Made by a program: the position numbers and the translations under genes. Of a stretch of 64,000 nt of DNA, positions 17,474 to 25,965 are shown in pieces. Every line of letters begins with the position of its first letter. The first letter of the stretch is position 1. Origin of the DNA: JACCTU01 sp963788055. Its GTDB lineage: Bacteria > Actinomycetota > Thermoleophilia > Gaiellales > Gaiellaceae. The notes beneath the pieces are model-generated. The model did not search any database. It saw nothing but the letters and a program-made list of their open reading frames with translations, and was not told the DNA's origin. The stretch lies in assembly GCA_963788055.1 (NCBI GenBank), contig CAWBFA010000005.1:372001-436000 (forward strand). Direction: 5' to 3'.

Positions 17474-18394
17474 TCAGACGTTGAACCGGACGTTCAGGAC
17501 GTCGCCGTCCTGGACTTCGTACGTCTTCCCCTCCACGCGCTCGAGCCCCTGCCGACGCGCGTCCGAGTGCGAGCCGGCGCGTACGAGGTCGTCCCAGCGG
17601 ATCACCTCGGCGCGGATGAACCCGCGCGCGATGTCGCTGTGGATCGTCTCGGCGGCGTCGAGCGCCGTTTCGCCCTTTTGCAGGGTCCACGCGCGCGTCT
17701 CCTTTTCGCCGGCGGTGAAGAACGTGATCAGGTCGAGCTCCTCGACGAGCGTCCGCACGACGGTGCCGAGAGCGGACTCGCCCTCGCGGAACGAAGCGGC
17801 GTCCTCGTCGGAGAGCTCGGCGAGCTCGGCCTCCAGCTTGAGGTCGATCCCGCCCGATCCGTTGACGATCTCCATCGTCGGCTTGGTCGTCAGCAGCTCG
17901 AGCTCCGGCGGGAGCTCGACGTCGGAGCCGAGCTCGCTCACCGCCTGCAGGTTCTCGAGGTGTGCGGCGAGCTTCTCGAGGTTCGAGACCTCGGCCCGAA
18001 GCTTCGCGTCGCCGGACTTCGCCTGCTTGGCCACGCGCTCGATCCGGCGTTGCACGAGGTCCCGGTCGGCGGCGAGCAACTCGAGCGTGAGCTCCTCCGC
18101 GTCGCTGCGCGCATCGCGCGTCCCGGACCACGCATCGAGCACCGCGAGGATGAGGTCGACCTGGCGCAGGTTGCCGAGCAGCTCGGCGCCGGTGCCCGGG
18201 ACGTCGACGACGCGAACCGCAGCGGGCGTGACCTTCTTTGCGCCGACCGTCTCGGCGAGCTGACGGAGCCGATCGTCGGGGACCGCAGCCATGCCGACGT
18301 TGTCGCGGCCCGTCGTCTCCGCGCCGGTCAACGCACGGAAGAGCGACGTCTTGCCCGCATTCGGCAGCCCTACGATCCCGACCTGGAGTGCCAC
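17474..18394 (-). CDS. YchF-like GTPase/ATPase, short form
   Basis: OBG-family P-loop NTPase with a C-terminal TGS domain, 306 residues. G1 is GIVGLPNAGKTS and the G3 equivalent is DVPGTG. The C-terminal TGS domain is well conserved (FFTAGEKETRAWTL, IHSDIARGFIRAEVI, VQDGDVLNVRF). Usual YchF proteins have about 360 residues; here the region after G3 is shortened, so the KGEGLGNKFL-type loop is reduced to GAELLGNL. The NKxE-like specificity motif is not obvious (TTKPTMEI occupies that place). YchF binds ribosomes and often ATP in other bacteria; this one may be a divergent paralogue. It abuts the sigma factor gene. Confidence 0.8.
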   Translation of the reverse strand: MALQVGIVGLPNAGKTSLFRALTGAETTGRDNVGMAAVPDDRLRQLAETVGAKKVTPAAVRVVDVPGTGAELLGNLRQVDLILAVLDAWSGTRDARSDAEELTLELLAADRDLVQRRIERVAKQAKSGDAKLRAEVSNLEKLAAHLENLQAVSELGSDVELPPELELLTTKPTMEIVNGSGGIDLKLEAELAELSDEDAASFREGESALGTVVRTLVEELDLITFFTAGEKETRAWTLQKGETALDAAETIHSDIARGFIRAEVIRWDDLVRAGSHSDARRQGLERVEGKTYEVQDGDVLNVRFNV

Positions 18395-18967
18395 CTAGGC
18401 GGGGGTGATCTGCTTCTGCAGCGACGCGAGCGCGCGATGCTGGAGCGACTTGACGGCGCCTTCGGTCTTGCCGAGGATCGTCGCCACCTCGCCGTTCGAG
18501 AAGCTGAAGACGAACTTGAGCGTCAGCACCTGCTGCTGCTCCTCGGAGAGATTCTCGATCAGCTCGAGCAGGCTCTGCCGCCCGATCGAGTGCAGGGCCT
18601 CGACCTCCGCGGAGTCCTGCTCGGCGCCGATCGGCTCCGGCACCTCTTCCTCGGGCTGAACGCGACGCGCCGCGCGGAAGTGGTCCATCGAGAGGTTGTG
18701 GGCGATCCGAAAGAGCCACGCGGAGAACGGAGCCGACTGGAAGCGGAACTTCCCGATCGACTCCAGCATGCGCAAAAAGGTCTGTGTGGTCAGGTCCTCG
18801 GCGTCGTGCCGGTTTCCGACCGTCATGTGCAGGTAGCTGTAGATCCGGTCGAAGTGGATCAGGTACAGGTCTTCGAGCGCCGCCCGGTCACCCTGCTGTC
18901 CGCGCTCGACGAGCCGCCTGATCTGCGCCGCGGACTCCCTCGGCCGCTCCGTTGTCGGTTCCGCCAT
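18395..18967 (-). CDS. ECF-type RNA polymerase sigma factor
   Basis: Sigma-70 family protein of 190 residues with only regions 2 and 4. Region 2: LEDLYLIHFDRIYSYLHM, DAEDLTTQTFLRMLE and FSAWLFRIAHNLSMDHFR. Region 4: ENLSEEQQQVLTLKFVF, GEVATILGKTEGAVKSLQHRA. No anti-sigma gene is adjacent, so control of activity is not visible here. The stop lies immediately before the YchF-like gene, which may be in the same transcript. Target promoters are unknown. Confidence 0.88.
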   Translation of the reverse strand: MAEPTTERPRESAAQIRRLVERGQQGDRAALEDLYLIHFDRIYSYLHMTVGNRHDAEDLTTQTFLRMLESIGKFRFQSAPFSAWLFRIAHNLSMDHFRAARRVQPEEEVPEPIGAEQDSAEVEALHSIGRQSLLELIENLSEEQQQVLTLKFVFSFSNGEVATILGKTEGAVKSLQHRALASLQKQITPA

Positions 18968-19002
18968 CCGGTGTGGTCTGCCCCTGCCGCTGGGACGCGT
19001 AA

Positions 19003-19239
19003 CTAGGGCCCCGGCGAGCCGAAACCGACTCGGGACTCCCGTAGGAACCGCTTCACATAGGCGATGTGGCCGAGCACGACGGCGTAGCGGCCGTCCTCGG
19101 CCTCGATCGTCAGGACGCTTCCGTCGCCGGAGGCGAGCCGCCGCTCGAGCTCGTCGGCCGCTTCGTTCGACATCAAGGTCGTGAAGGATTGGCCGCCCTC
19201 ATAGGCGACCTCGACACGGACTTTGTCGTCAGCCGGCAT
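19003..19239 (-). CDS. Small protein resembling DUF3107
   Basis: A 78-residue protein with alternating strands and one amphipathic helix: VRVEVAYEGG, DELERRLASGDG, LTIEAEDGRYAVVLGHIAYV. The layout of strand-helix-strand-strand and the closing HIAYVKRF resemble DUF3107-type actinobacterial small proteins, though the resemblance is weak and unverified. It overlaps the 3' end of the methylmalonyl-CoA epimerase gene by 11 bases and is probably expressed with it. Confidence 0.55.
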   Translation of the reverse strand: MPADDKVRVEVAYEGGQSFTTLMSNEAADELERRLASGDGSVLTIEAEDGRYAVVLGHIAYVKRFLRESRVGFGSPGP

Positions 19240-19636
19240 CGCTCACCAGCTCCGCGAGGACGCCGTGGGTGGCGTCGGGGTGGACGAACGCGACCTCGAG
19301 CCCGAACAGACCATGGCGTGGATGGAGGTCGATCAACTCTGCGCCCTCGCGCTCGAGCTCCGCGAGCGACGCGGGAAGATCGTCGACCGCGTATGCCACG
19401 TGGTGCATGCCGGGCCCGCGCTTTGCGAGGAACTTCCCCACCGGCGTCTCATCGCCGAGTGAGGCGAGCAGCTCGACTCTGCTCTCCCCGACCCGGAGAG
19501 AAGCAGCCTCGACGCCCTGCTCGGGGACGGTGTCGCGGTGCTCGACGCGGGCGCCGAAGAGGCGCTCGTAGGTCGTGACCGCCTCGTCGAGATCCTCGAC
19601 GGCGACCCCGAGGTGATGGATCCCCTTCGCCTCCAC
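19229..19636 (-). CDS. mce: Methylmalonyl-CoA epimerase
   Basis: Glyoxalase/VOC-fold enzyme of 135 residues interconverting (R)- and (S)-methylmalonyl-CoA in propionate and odd-chain fatty acid metabolism. Two VOC modules carry the metal ligands: IHHLGVAVEDL (His), VELLASLG (Glu/Gln position), HHVAYAVDDL (His) and a C-terminal HGVLAEL (Glu). Length and motifs match the family. The mutase partner is not in this window. The gene is followed by the 78-residue small protein. Confidence 0.88.
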   Translation of the reverse strand: MEAKGIHHLGVAVEDLDEAVTTYERLFGARVEHRDTVPEQGVEAASLRVGESRVELLASLGDETPVGKFLAKRGPGMHHVAYAVDDLPASLAELEREGAELIDLHPRHGLFGLEVAFVHPDATHGVLAELVSDAG

Positions 19637-19659
19637 TCGAAGGCGATCCTACCGGGGCC

Positions 19660-21219
19660 CTACTCGGGCAGCGAGAGGACCTTCGGCGTGCCGACCAGCT
19701 CGGACGCCCGCGACTCCGCGGCGAGGTCGCCGAGCATCGCGACCAGCTCTTCGCGGAGCAGCGTCTCCTTCTCCAGGAGCGCGTTCGAGAGGCGGTCGAG
19801 CGAGTGGCGATGCTTCTCGATCAGCCGCATGGCCTCGGTGTACGCCCCGTCCGTCAGAAGTGCCTGCTCCTGGTCGCGGACGCGCTTCGTCTCTTCAGAG
19901 AGCGCGTAGTTGTCGGCGCGGAGCGTACGCGAGGACACGCTGTCCGACATGCCCCACTCGAAGACCATCGAGCGTGCGATCTGCGTCGCCTTCTCGAGGT
20001 CGCTCGCGGCGCCGTTCGTCACGCGACCGAACACGACCTGCTCCGCCGCCCGGCCCGCGAGGCAGATCTTCATCACGTCGACGAGCTCTTCCTTCGTCTC
20101 CATGTAGCGGTCCTCGGACGGGAGGTTGAGCGTGTAGCCGAGCGCCTGCCCGCGTGCGACGATCGTCACCTTCTGCACCGGCGCGACCTCGCCCATCAGG
20201 AACGACATCAGGGCGTGGCCGGCTTCGTGGTAGGCCAGGATGCGCCGCTCTTTCTCGGTGAGGACCTTCTTCTGCTGCAGACCGGCGACCACGCGCTCGA
20301 TCGCGCCGTCGAAGTCGATGTGCGAGATGTACTGCGCCTCGCGGCGGCCGGCGAAGATCGCCGCCTCGTTCGCGATGTTCGCGAGGTCGGCGCCCGCAAG
20401 GCCTGCGGTCTGCTTCGCGATCTGCTCGAGGTCGACGTCGGCAGCGAGGGGCTTGCCGCGCGTGTGCACGCGAAGGATCGCTTCGCGCCCCGCGAGGTCA
20501 GGTGGCGAGACGAGCAGCTGGCGGTCGAAGCGGCCGGGTCGGAGCAGCGCCTGATCGAGGTCCTGGATGCGGTTCGACGCGCCCATCACGACGACCTGCG
20601 CGGCCGCGCCGAACCCGTCCAGCTCGACGAGCAGCTGATTGAGGGTCTGGTCCTGCTCGCGGTTGAAGCCGCCCCCGGTGCGTGCGGTTCCGACCGCGTC
20701 GAGCTCGTCGATGAAGATGATCGCGGGCGCGTTCTTGCGTGCGTCGTCGAAGAGCTTGCGGATGCGGGCGGCGCCGAGGCCGGCGAACATCTCGACGAAC
20801 GCGGACGCGCTCTGCGAGAAGAACTTCGCGCCCGACTCGTGCGCAACCGCCTTCGCGAGCAGCGTCTTGCCTGTGCCCGGCGGACCGTAGAGCAAGATCC
20901 CGCGCGGCACCCGAGCTCCCAGGCGCTCGAAGCGCTCGGGGAAGCGTAGGAAGTCGACGACCTCCTGGAGCTCGGCCTTCGCCTCGGGAAGACCTGCTAC
21001 GTCCTCCCAGCGGATCGACGACTTGCCCTGCGCGTCCTGGCGCGCGGGCTTGATCCGCGGCATCAGCTGCATCGTGCGCCAGAGCAGGTAGACGATCACG
21101 AGCATCAAGAGCAGGAAGAAGACCGGCAGCCACTCCTGGGTGACGTCCGGGATCTGCGAGAGGACGTCGCCCACGCGCTCCATGAAGGAGGGATCGGCAG
21201 GCGGAGGCACGCGGTCCAC
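19660..21219 (-). CDS. FtsH-like ATP-dependent zinc metalloprotease, short N-terminus
   Basis: Membrane AAA+ protease of 519 residues. One transmembrane helix (about 30-47) precedes the AAA domain, with Walker A GPPGTGKTLLA, Walker B IIFIDELDAVG and the second region GRFDRQLLV. The protease domain has the zinc motif HEAGHALM and the third ligand region around ASDLEKATQIA. Typical FtsH has two helices with a periplasmic domain and 600-700 residues. This one has a single helix and no extracytoplasmic domain, and the pore sequence is SAFVEMFAGLG rather than FVGVGASR, so it is a divergent paralogue. It could degrade membrane or cytoplasmic substrates. Confidence 0.82.
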   Translation of the reverse strand: MDRVPPPADPSFMERVGDVLSQIPDVTQEWLPVFFLLLMLVIVYLLWRTMQLMPRIKPARQDAQGKSSIRWEDVAGLPEAKAELQEVVDFLRFPERFERLGARVPRGILLYGPPGTGKTLLAKAVAHESGAKFFSQSASAFVEMFAGLGAARIRKLFDDARKNAPAIIFIDELDAVGTARTGGGFNREQDQTLNQLLVELDGFGAAAQVVVMGASNRIQDLDQALLRPGRFDRQLLVSPPDLAGREAILRVHTRGKPLAADVDLEQIAKQTAGLAGADLANIANEAAIFAGRREAQYISHIDFDGAIERVVAGLQQKKVLTEKERRILAYHEAGHALMSFLMGEVAPVQKVTIVARGQALGYTLNLPSEDRYMETKEELVDVMKICLAGRAAEQVVFGRVTNGAASDLEKATQIARSMVFEWGMSDSVSSRTLRADNYALSEETKRVRDQEQALLTDGAYTEAMRLIEKHRHSLDRLSNALLEKETLLREELVAMLGDLAAESRASELVGTPKVLSLPE

Positions 21220-21251
21220 GAGGGAGGGATCGGCAGGAACCGGCTCGACCC

Positions 21252-21794
21252 TTAGCGCGTCCTGACGGCGACGATCACGGCCTCCCGAGGCGAGACCCGC
21301 AGCTCGATGCCCATCACCTCGCGATGGTCGAGCCAGAAGTCGCGCACCGGGTCAGGTCCGGGGCGTCCCGGCGTCAGGTCGTCGAGCACGATCACGCCCC
21401 TCGGCGCCAGCAGGCGGAGCGTCTCCTCCCCGTCCAGGTCGGGGCGCCGCTTCGAACCGTCGTGGAAGAGCAGATCGAACGGCGCGTGGCGGCCGAGCAC
21501 GTCGTGCCAGTCGCCCGCGAGGACGTGCACGTGCCCGTCGTCGCCGAAGAGCTCTGTGGCGGCGGCCGCTCGATTCTCGTCGAGCTCCGCCGTGTAGAAC
21601 GGTACCGAGGGATCCAGTGCCGAGACGATCCAGGCGGCCCCGTAGCCGACTCCGGTTCCGGTCTCCCCTACGCGCTCGCGCCCGCGCATCCCCGCGAGCA
21701 GGTGCAGCAGGCGGCCGGTCTCGGGCGTGCACGAGCTCTCGAACCGAAGAGCCACTGCGAGCGCAGCCGCGCGCTCGACGAGCGGCGGCGTCAC
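21252..21794 (-). CDS. SAM-dependent methyltransferase, O-methyltransferase-like
   Basis: Class I Rossmann methyltransferase of 180 residues. The SAM-binding glycine motif is ETGTGVGYGAAWI, followed by FYTAELDENRAAAA (ribose-binding acidic residue) and the FDLLFHDGSKRRPDL and GVIVLDDLTPG strands typical of caffeoyl-CoA-type O-methyltransferases. The acceptor substrate cannot be inferred. The GTG start overlaps the stop of the nicotinate phosphoribosyltransferase gene (GTGA). Confidence 0.75.
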   Translation of the reverse strand: MTPPLVERAAALAVALRFESSCTPETGRLLHLLAGMRGRERVGETGTGVGYGAAWIVSALDPSVPFYTAELDENRAAAATELFGDDGHVHVLAGDWHDVLGRHAPFDLLFHDGSKRRPDLDGEETLRLLAPRGVIVLDDLTPGRPGPDPVRDFWLDHREVMGIELRVSPREAVIVAVRTR

Positions 21795-22873
21795 TCGACG
21801 GGCTGGAGCCTTGGGTTCGGCCGGAAGCGCCGGCCGACCTTCGCGGACTCACGGCCGTCGGTCAGCACGATGTCGGCGGTGAAGTCGTTCGCGCCACGGA
21901 TGAGCGACGAGCCGACGCCGTAGACGTCGACGGGTACGCCCTTCGCCTCGAACTCCGCGACCTTCTCGACCGTGAAGCCCCCCGAGACGACGATCTTCAC
22001 CCGCTCGAAGCCCTGCGCATCTAGCGCCTCGCGAACGTTGCGCACGAGCTGCTCGTTCACACCTGTCGGGTTGAAATCGCCGAGCTGCTCGATCAGCGAG
22101 CGGTCGACGAGCGACTCCGAGGTGTCGAGCCGCACGCCCCACAGCCGGTCGCCGAGCACGCGCGCGACCTCGAGCGCCGTGCTGACCGAATCGTTCTCGA
22201 AGTCGACGAGCACGGTGATGTTGAGGTCCGGCGGAGCCCACTCGGCGAACTTCGTCGCGGCGAGCACGGTGTTGCCACCGTAGGCAGCGATGAGCGAGTG
22301 CGGGACTGTGCCGATCCCCTTGCCTCCCCACCACGACGCCTGCTCGTCGGTCGTCACCCCGACGTCCGCGCCGACGATCTCGCCTGCGAGGTGCGCCGCG
22401 TAGCCGTCGCCGGTCTGCACCGGCCAATGATCGCGCCGCGCAGCCACGGAGATGACCAGCTTTCCGTTCGCAGCGCGGAGAACCCGCACGAAGTTCGTCG
22501 TGACGAGCGTGCGCCGCGTGAGCACACCGAGGTACGGCGTCTCGAGGTGCGCGAATGTCGTGTAGTCGCCCTCGATCGTCAGCACGGTCTCCCAGGGCTC
22601 GATCCGATCGCCGTCGTAGAGCGCGTGCACCGCCAACGCGTCCCAGTCGGCAGCGAGCTTGAGGATCGCGATCGCCTCGTCCATCCCGCCCAGGTACGCG
22701 TCTTGCTTCTGGAAGACCTGCATGACGACCCGGGGATGGCGGCCGTCCGCGAGCAACGTCGCACGCGCGTGGTTGAAGTAGGCATCCGTGTACCACCCCT
22801 CCCGGAGCTTTTCGACCGGGAGCTCGAAGATCTCCGGCGGCAGGCGCCGCCTAGCCTCGGCTTGGACTGCCAC
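21791..22873 (-). CDS. Nicotinate phosphoribosyltransferase
   Basis: NAD salvage enzyme of about 360 residues that joins nicotinate to PRPP to give nicotinate mononucleotide. Recognisable segments are YTDAYFNHARATLL at the N-terminus, EGDYTTFAHLETPYLG, the GTVPHSLIAAYGG active-site loop, NITVLVDFEND, GVRLDTSESL and the PRPP-binding VSGGFTVEKVAEFEAKG. The start chosen is the GTG at 22873, which leaves a 23-base overlap with the DUF1385 gene; no better start lies downstream before the conserved core. It appears to be the second gene of a three-gene run. Confidence 0.85.
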   Translation of the reverse strand: MAVQAEARRRLPPEIFELPVEKLREGWYTDAYFNHARATLLADGRHPRVVMQVFQKQDAYLGGMDEAIAILKLAADWDALAVHALYDGDRIEPWETVLTIEGDYTTFAHLETPYLGVLTRRTLVTTNFVRVLRAANGKLVISVAARRDHWPVQTGDGYAAHLAGEIVGADVGVTTDEQASWWGGKGIGTVPHSLIAAYGGNTVLAATKFAEWAPPDLNITVLVDFENDSVSTALEVARVLGDRLWGVRLDTSESLVDRSLIEQLGDFNPTGVNEQLVRNVREALDAQGFERVKIVVSGGFTVEKVAEFEAKGVPVDVYGVGSSLIRGANDFTADIVLTDGRESAKVGRRFRPNPRLQPVE

Positions 22874-23639
22874 CCGCTTCGAGCTCGAGGCACGCACGCA
22901 GTGCCGCGTCGGCGACCTCGAGCTGCTCGGGGGACGGGTCCTCCGTCCCGACTCGATGCTGCAGCTCGTGGCCCGGCCGCGAGAGCGCACGGGCGACCGG
23001 GTTGGCCGGGTGGCGCACCATCCACGAGAAGATCTCCGTCGAAACGGCAAGCGAGCCGACAGTTGCCGCGGCACGCGCGAGCGGGCGCATCGGCGCGGGT
23101 GCCTTCGCCGCGAGGACGTTCCCGAGTGTCGTTGTGAGCAGGATCGGGCCGACCAGGTGCGAGCCGCACCGCTCGTGCTCCCTCGCGCGCGGCTCGTCGT
23201 GCTCGTACGTCCCGATCGAGACGTGCTCGGCGCCGTGGTACGCAGCGAGCTCCGAACCGCGAAACGCGAGCACTGCCGGCGCGAACGAGAGCGCAGCCGA
23301 GAGCACCTCCTGCGTCGTGGTTCCGAGCCGCGAGCCACGGACCGCGCGCAGGCCGATCGCACTGCCGACCAAGGCTGCGGCGACCGCGGGACGCTCGAAC
23401 GGCAGCCGCGCGTCGGGAAGCGCCCGCCGCACGGCAGGCAGCACCGCCACAGCCTCGAGCAGCTTCAGCGGACCGCGTAGCAGGGGCGGCGTCCGCTCCC
23501 CGCTGACGAAGCGCTTGGGCTCCGCAGCGACCTCGAGCCTCCCGTCGGGGAGCCGGATCGCGCAGGCCCAGGAGGTCGGCCCGTGCACGAGCACGCCGTT
23601 GGGGAGCGCCATTCCCCCGAGCCTCAGCTTTTCGGCCAT
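22851..23639 (-). CDS. DUF1385 family membrane protein (YqhQ-like)
   Basis: Protein of 262 residues of the DUF1385 family, integral to the membrane, function not settled. Signatures are LRLGGMALPNGVLVHGPTSW at the N-terminus, FVSGERTPPLLRGPLKLLEAV (read in parts), YHGAEHVSIGTYEH and HERCGSHLVGPILL. Several hydrophobic segments follow residue 90. The ATG start at 23639 is the natural one, since the conserved N-terminus begins there. It diverges from the DUF4173-like remnant at 23663. Confidence 0.82.
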   Translation of the reverse strand: MAEKLRLGGMALPNGVLVHGPTSWACAIRLPDGRLEVAAEPKRFVSGERTPPLLRGPLKLLEAVAVLPAVRRALPDARLPFERPAVAAALVGSAIGLRAVRGSRLGTTTQEVLSAALSFAPAVLAFRGSELAAYHGAEHVSIGTYEHDEPRAREHERCGSHLVGPILLTTTLGNVLAAKAPAPMRPLARAAATVGSLAVSTEIFSWMVRHPANPVARALSRPGHELQHRVGTEDPSPEQLEVADAALRACLELEAGGSPSRG

Positions 23640-23662
23640 AGAGAGAGCCTACAAACGGCGGC

Positions 23663-23966
23663 ATGGTCTCTGCCGTCGAGCGGATGCGCCTGTACACCGA
23701 CGCCTGCGGCCTCACGCAGCTGCGTCTCTACATCCTCGCGTTCCTGGTCTGGCTCACCGCGGTGCGTGGTCTGGATGCTCGCGACGGTGCTCCGCGAGCG
23801 CGACTCGCTGTTCGTGCCCGGCGGCGCTGGTCGCGCCGAGCGACGGTAGCTCCTGGATCAGCTCGACGGCGACGCCGGCAACTGGCGATCCTGGAGCTGG
23901 AGCAGGTCTCGTGCGCAAGACGCGCTCGACGACTACGCGAGCAGTGCGGCGGCGGCGTCCCGGTAG
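23663..23966 (+). pseudogene. Remnant of a DUF4173/DUF4153-type membrane protein C-terminus
   Basis: A reconstructed run of about 100 residues begins SAVERMRLYTDACGLTQLRLY and continues LVWLTAV, VWMLATVLRERDSLF and, after further frame changes, LDQLDGDAGNWRSW and ARRALDDYAS before a TAG at 23964-23966. This pattern (ERMRLY, LRLY, TVLRERR) is what the C-terminal end of DUF4173 membrane proteins looks like; the 400-plus-residue N-terminal part is absent. At least two frame changes (about 23765 and 23820) are needed. It could be a decayed fragment left by rearrangement. A standalone small protein is less likely. It overlaps the convergent M20 peptidase gene by 34 bases. Confidence 0.55.
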
Positions 23967-25231
23967 AAGCCGACGGCGAGCTCGAGGTCGTCGACGGGGA
24001 TCCGCTCGTTCGCCGAGTGCACAAGCAGCGCCGAGACCTCGGCGGGCATCGCGCGCATGGGGAAGAAGCCGTACGCCACCGTCCCGAACGCCTCGCGCAT
24101 CCAGTGGCTGTCGGTGAAGCCGGCGAGGCACATGGGCGCCAGGCCCGCATCGGGGTCGCGCTCGCGCACCCACGCGTCGAGGGCGGCCCACAACGGCGAC
24201 TCGATCGGCGAGCGCGTGCCACCGCTCGCCTCGATCCAGTCGAGCTCGTAGTCGCCGTCGCCGAGCACAGCGCGCACGATCGCCTCCGAGTCCGCCGGCG
24301 TCTGTCCCGGGAGAAGCCGTGAGTCGACCGTCACCTCGCACACGTTCGGGATCACGTTGCGCTTCTTCGAGGCCTCGATGACCGTCGGCGCGTAGGTCGG
24401 CGCAACGAGCGCCTCCAGAAAGAGCCCGAACATCGGGTGCAGCTCGCCCGCGCGCACAAGGGCCTCCTCGATCGGCGGCACCTCACCCGTCACCGCCAGG
24501 AAGAACGCTTCGGTCTCCGGCGTGTGCTGTGGAGGATGCTTGTAGGCGCCGATCCGGTCGATCAGCCCCGTCGCCTTGAGCAGCGCGTTGTCGGCGATGC
24601 TCGGCATCGAGCCGTGACCGCTCCGTCCGCGCGTTCTGATCACGAACGGCGCACTCATCTTCTCGGCGGTCGAGACGAGGTAGTAGGGCTTCCCGCCCAG
24701 CTCGACGCGTTCGCCGCCGCCCTCGTTCAGCGCGTACTCCGCGCGCACAGCCTCGGGGTGCGCGGAACAGAGCCACGACAGCCCGTAGCCGTCGTTCACC
24801 TCCTCGTCCGCGGCCGCGACCAAGATCAGGTCGCCGCGCGGCTCGAAGCCGTCGCGAGCAAGCGACGCGAGCGCGACCGCCTTTGCCGCGACCTCGCCCT
24901 TCATGTCGAGCGCGCCGCGCCCCCAAATCTCGCCATCGTGCAGGTCGCCCGACCACGGATCGCGGTCCCACTCCGCCGCGTCGGCCAGCACGGTGTCCGT
25001 GTGCGAGAGCAGCGCGAGCCGAGGCCCGCCGGCGTTCCCGGGGATGCGTGCGACGAGATTCGCGCGCTCCGGAGTTCGCGCGTAGAGCTCGCAGCGCACG
25101 CCGTTCGACTCGAGGTACTCGCGGAGCAGCTCGGCCGCCGCCGTCTCGTTCCCGGGCGGGTTGACCGTGTCCGTGCGAATCAGCTCCTGCAGGAGCTCGG
25201 CCACCTCTTGCCGCAACGTCGAGATGGCCAT
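23933..25231 (-). CDS. M20 family metallopeptidase (ArgE/DapE type)
   Basis: Zinc-dependent aminoacylase or peptidase, 432 residues, cytoplasmic. Metal ligand motifs in order: SHTDTVLA, GRGALDMKGEVA and AADEEVNDGYG, then GGGERVELGG; the dimerisation domain begins near SGHGSMPS and the last histidine is in FTDSHWM or LLVHSANERIPV. Length and order match M20A enzymes such as ArgE and DapE; the true substrate is unclear since no arg or dap genes adjoin. The ATG at 25231 overlaps the tryptophan dioxygenase stop (ATGA), so the two are coupled. Confidence 0.85.
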   Translation of the reverse strand: MAISTLRQEVAELLQELIRTDTVNPPGNETAAAELLREYLESNGVRCELYARTPERANLVARIPGNAGGPRLALLSHTDTVLADAAEWDRDPWSGDLHDGEIWGRGALDMKGEVAAKAVALASLARDGFEPRGDLILVAAADEEVNDGYGLSWLCSAHPEAVRAEYALNEGGGERVELGGKPYYLVSTAEKMSAPFVIRTRGRSGHGSMPSIADNALLKATGLIDRIGAYKHPPQHTPETEAFFLAVTGEVPPIEEALVRAGELHPMFGLFLEALVAPTYAPTVIEASKKRNVIPNVCEVTVDSRLLPGQTPADSEAIVRAVLGDGDYELDWIEASGGTRSPIESPLWAALDAWVRERDPDAGLAPMCLAGFTDSHWMREAFGTVAYGFFPMRAMPAEVSALLVHSANERIPVDDLELAVGFYRDAAAALLA

Positions 25232-25956
25232 CAGCTGCGGTTCGCCAACTCGGTCAGCTCGTTGCGAACGTCCCAGAGCTCCGGGTACATGCGGCTGTGG
25301 ATCAGCCGCCCCAGCAGCTCGACCGGCGTCCCCTGGGTGCCGATCGCGCCCGCGCCGATGATCCGCTCGACGACCTTGAAGTGCCGCACGCGCCAGAGCG
25401 TGACGCGCTCGTCCCACTCGACGAGCGCCTCGGCGAGCTGGTACAGCTCCTCGTGCTCGCGACCGTGGACGTAGAGGTCGACGAGCGAGAGATTCGCGTC
25501 GCGGCGGAGCCGGTGGAAGGCTTCTCCCAGCAGCGGCGAGACGCGGCGCACCTCCCGGAAGCCCGGCGAGTCGAAGCCGCTCCCGTGGCCGAGGAGCGGT
25601 CGGACGAACGCTGTGTACTCCCACGGCGACATGTGCTCGAGCATGTCGAGCGCGGCAATCGTGTTCTTCACGCAATCGTGCGCCCGGCGCAGGAGCCGGA
25701 GTGCCCCGGCGAGCTCGCCGTCGCGCAGCAGGCCGACTGTAGTCTCGACCTCGAACGCCGCGAGCTTCAACCAGAGCTCAGACGACTGGTGCACGGTCAT
25801 GAAGAGGAGCTCATCGCGGTGCGACAGCTCGTCCGGCGCCTTCTGGAGGGCGAGCAGCTCGTCCGTCCGGAGGTACCGCTCGTAATCGCTGGAGGCCGTC
25901 CCAGGAAGGATCGGCTCGGAGAAGTCCTCCACTTCGGGCACGGGTAGCGGGAGCAT
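25231..25956 (-). CDS. kynA: Tryptophan 2,3-dioxygenase
   Basis: Haem enzyme of 241 residues that opens the indole ring of tryptophan to N-formylkynurenine, the first step of the kynurenine route. Seen are YERYLRTDELLALQ, the FMTVHQSSELWLK substrate/haem pocket region, HMSPWEYTAFVRPLLG and RVRHFKVVERIIG with the likely proximal histidine. It is slightly shorter than many bacterial enzymes (270-290). No kynurenine formamidase or kynureninase is nearby. The ATG at 25956 is 10 bases from the divergent rarA start. Confidence 0.87.
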   Translation of the reverse strand: MLPLPVPEVEDFSEPILPGTASSDYERYLRTDELLALQKAPDELSHRDELLFMTVHQSSELWLKLAAFEVETTVGLLRDGELAGALRLLRRAHDCVKNTIAALDMLEHMSPWEYTAFVRPLLGHGSGFDSPGFREVRRVSPLLGEAFHRLRRDANLSLVDLYVHGREHEELYQLAEALVEWDERVTLWRVRHFKVVERIIGAGAIGTQGTPVELLGRLIHSRMYPELWDVRNELTELANRS

Positions 25957-25965
25957 ACTTCGTGT

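Noticed and set aside
21791..23362. 523-residue nicotinate phosphoribosyltransferase with a long N-terminal extension
   Set aside because: The extension is the DUF1385 gene in another frame; the conserved enzyme begins near 22873.
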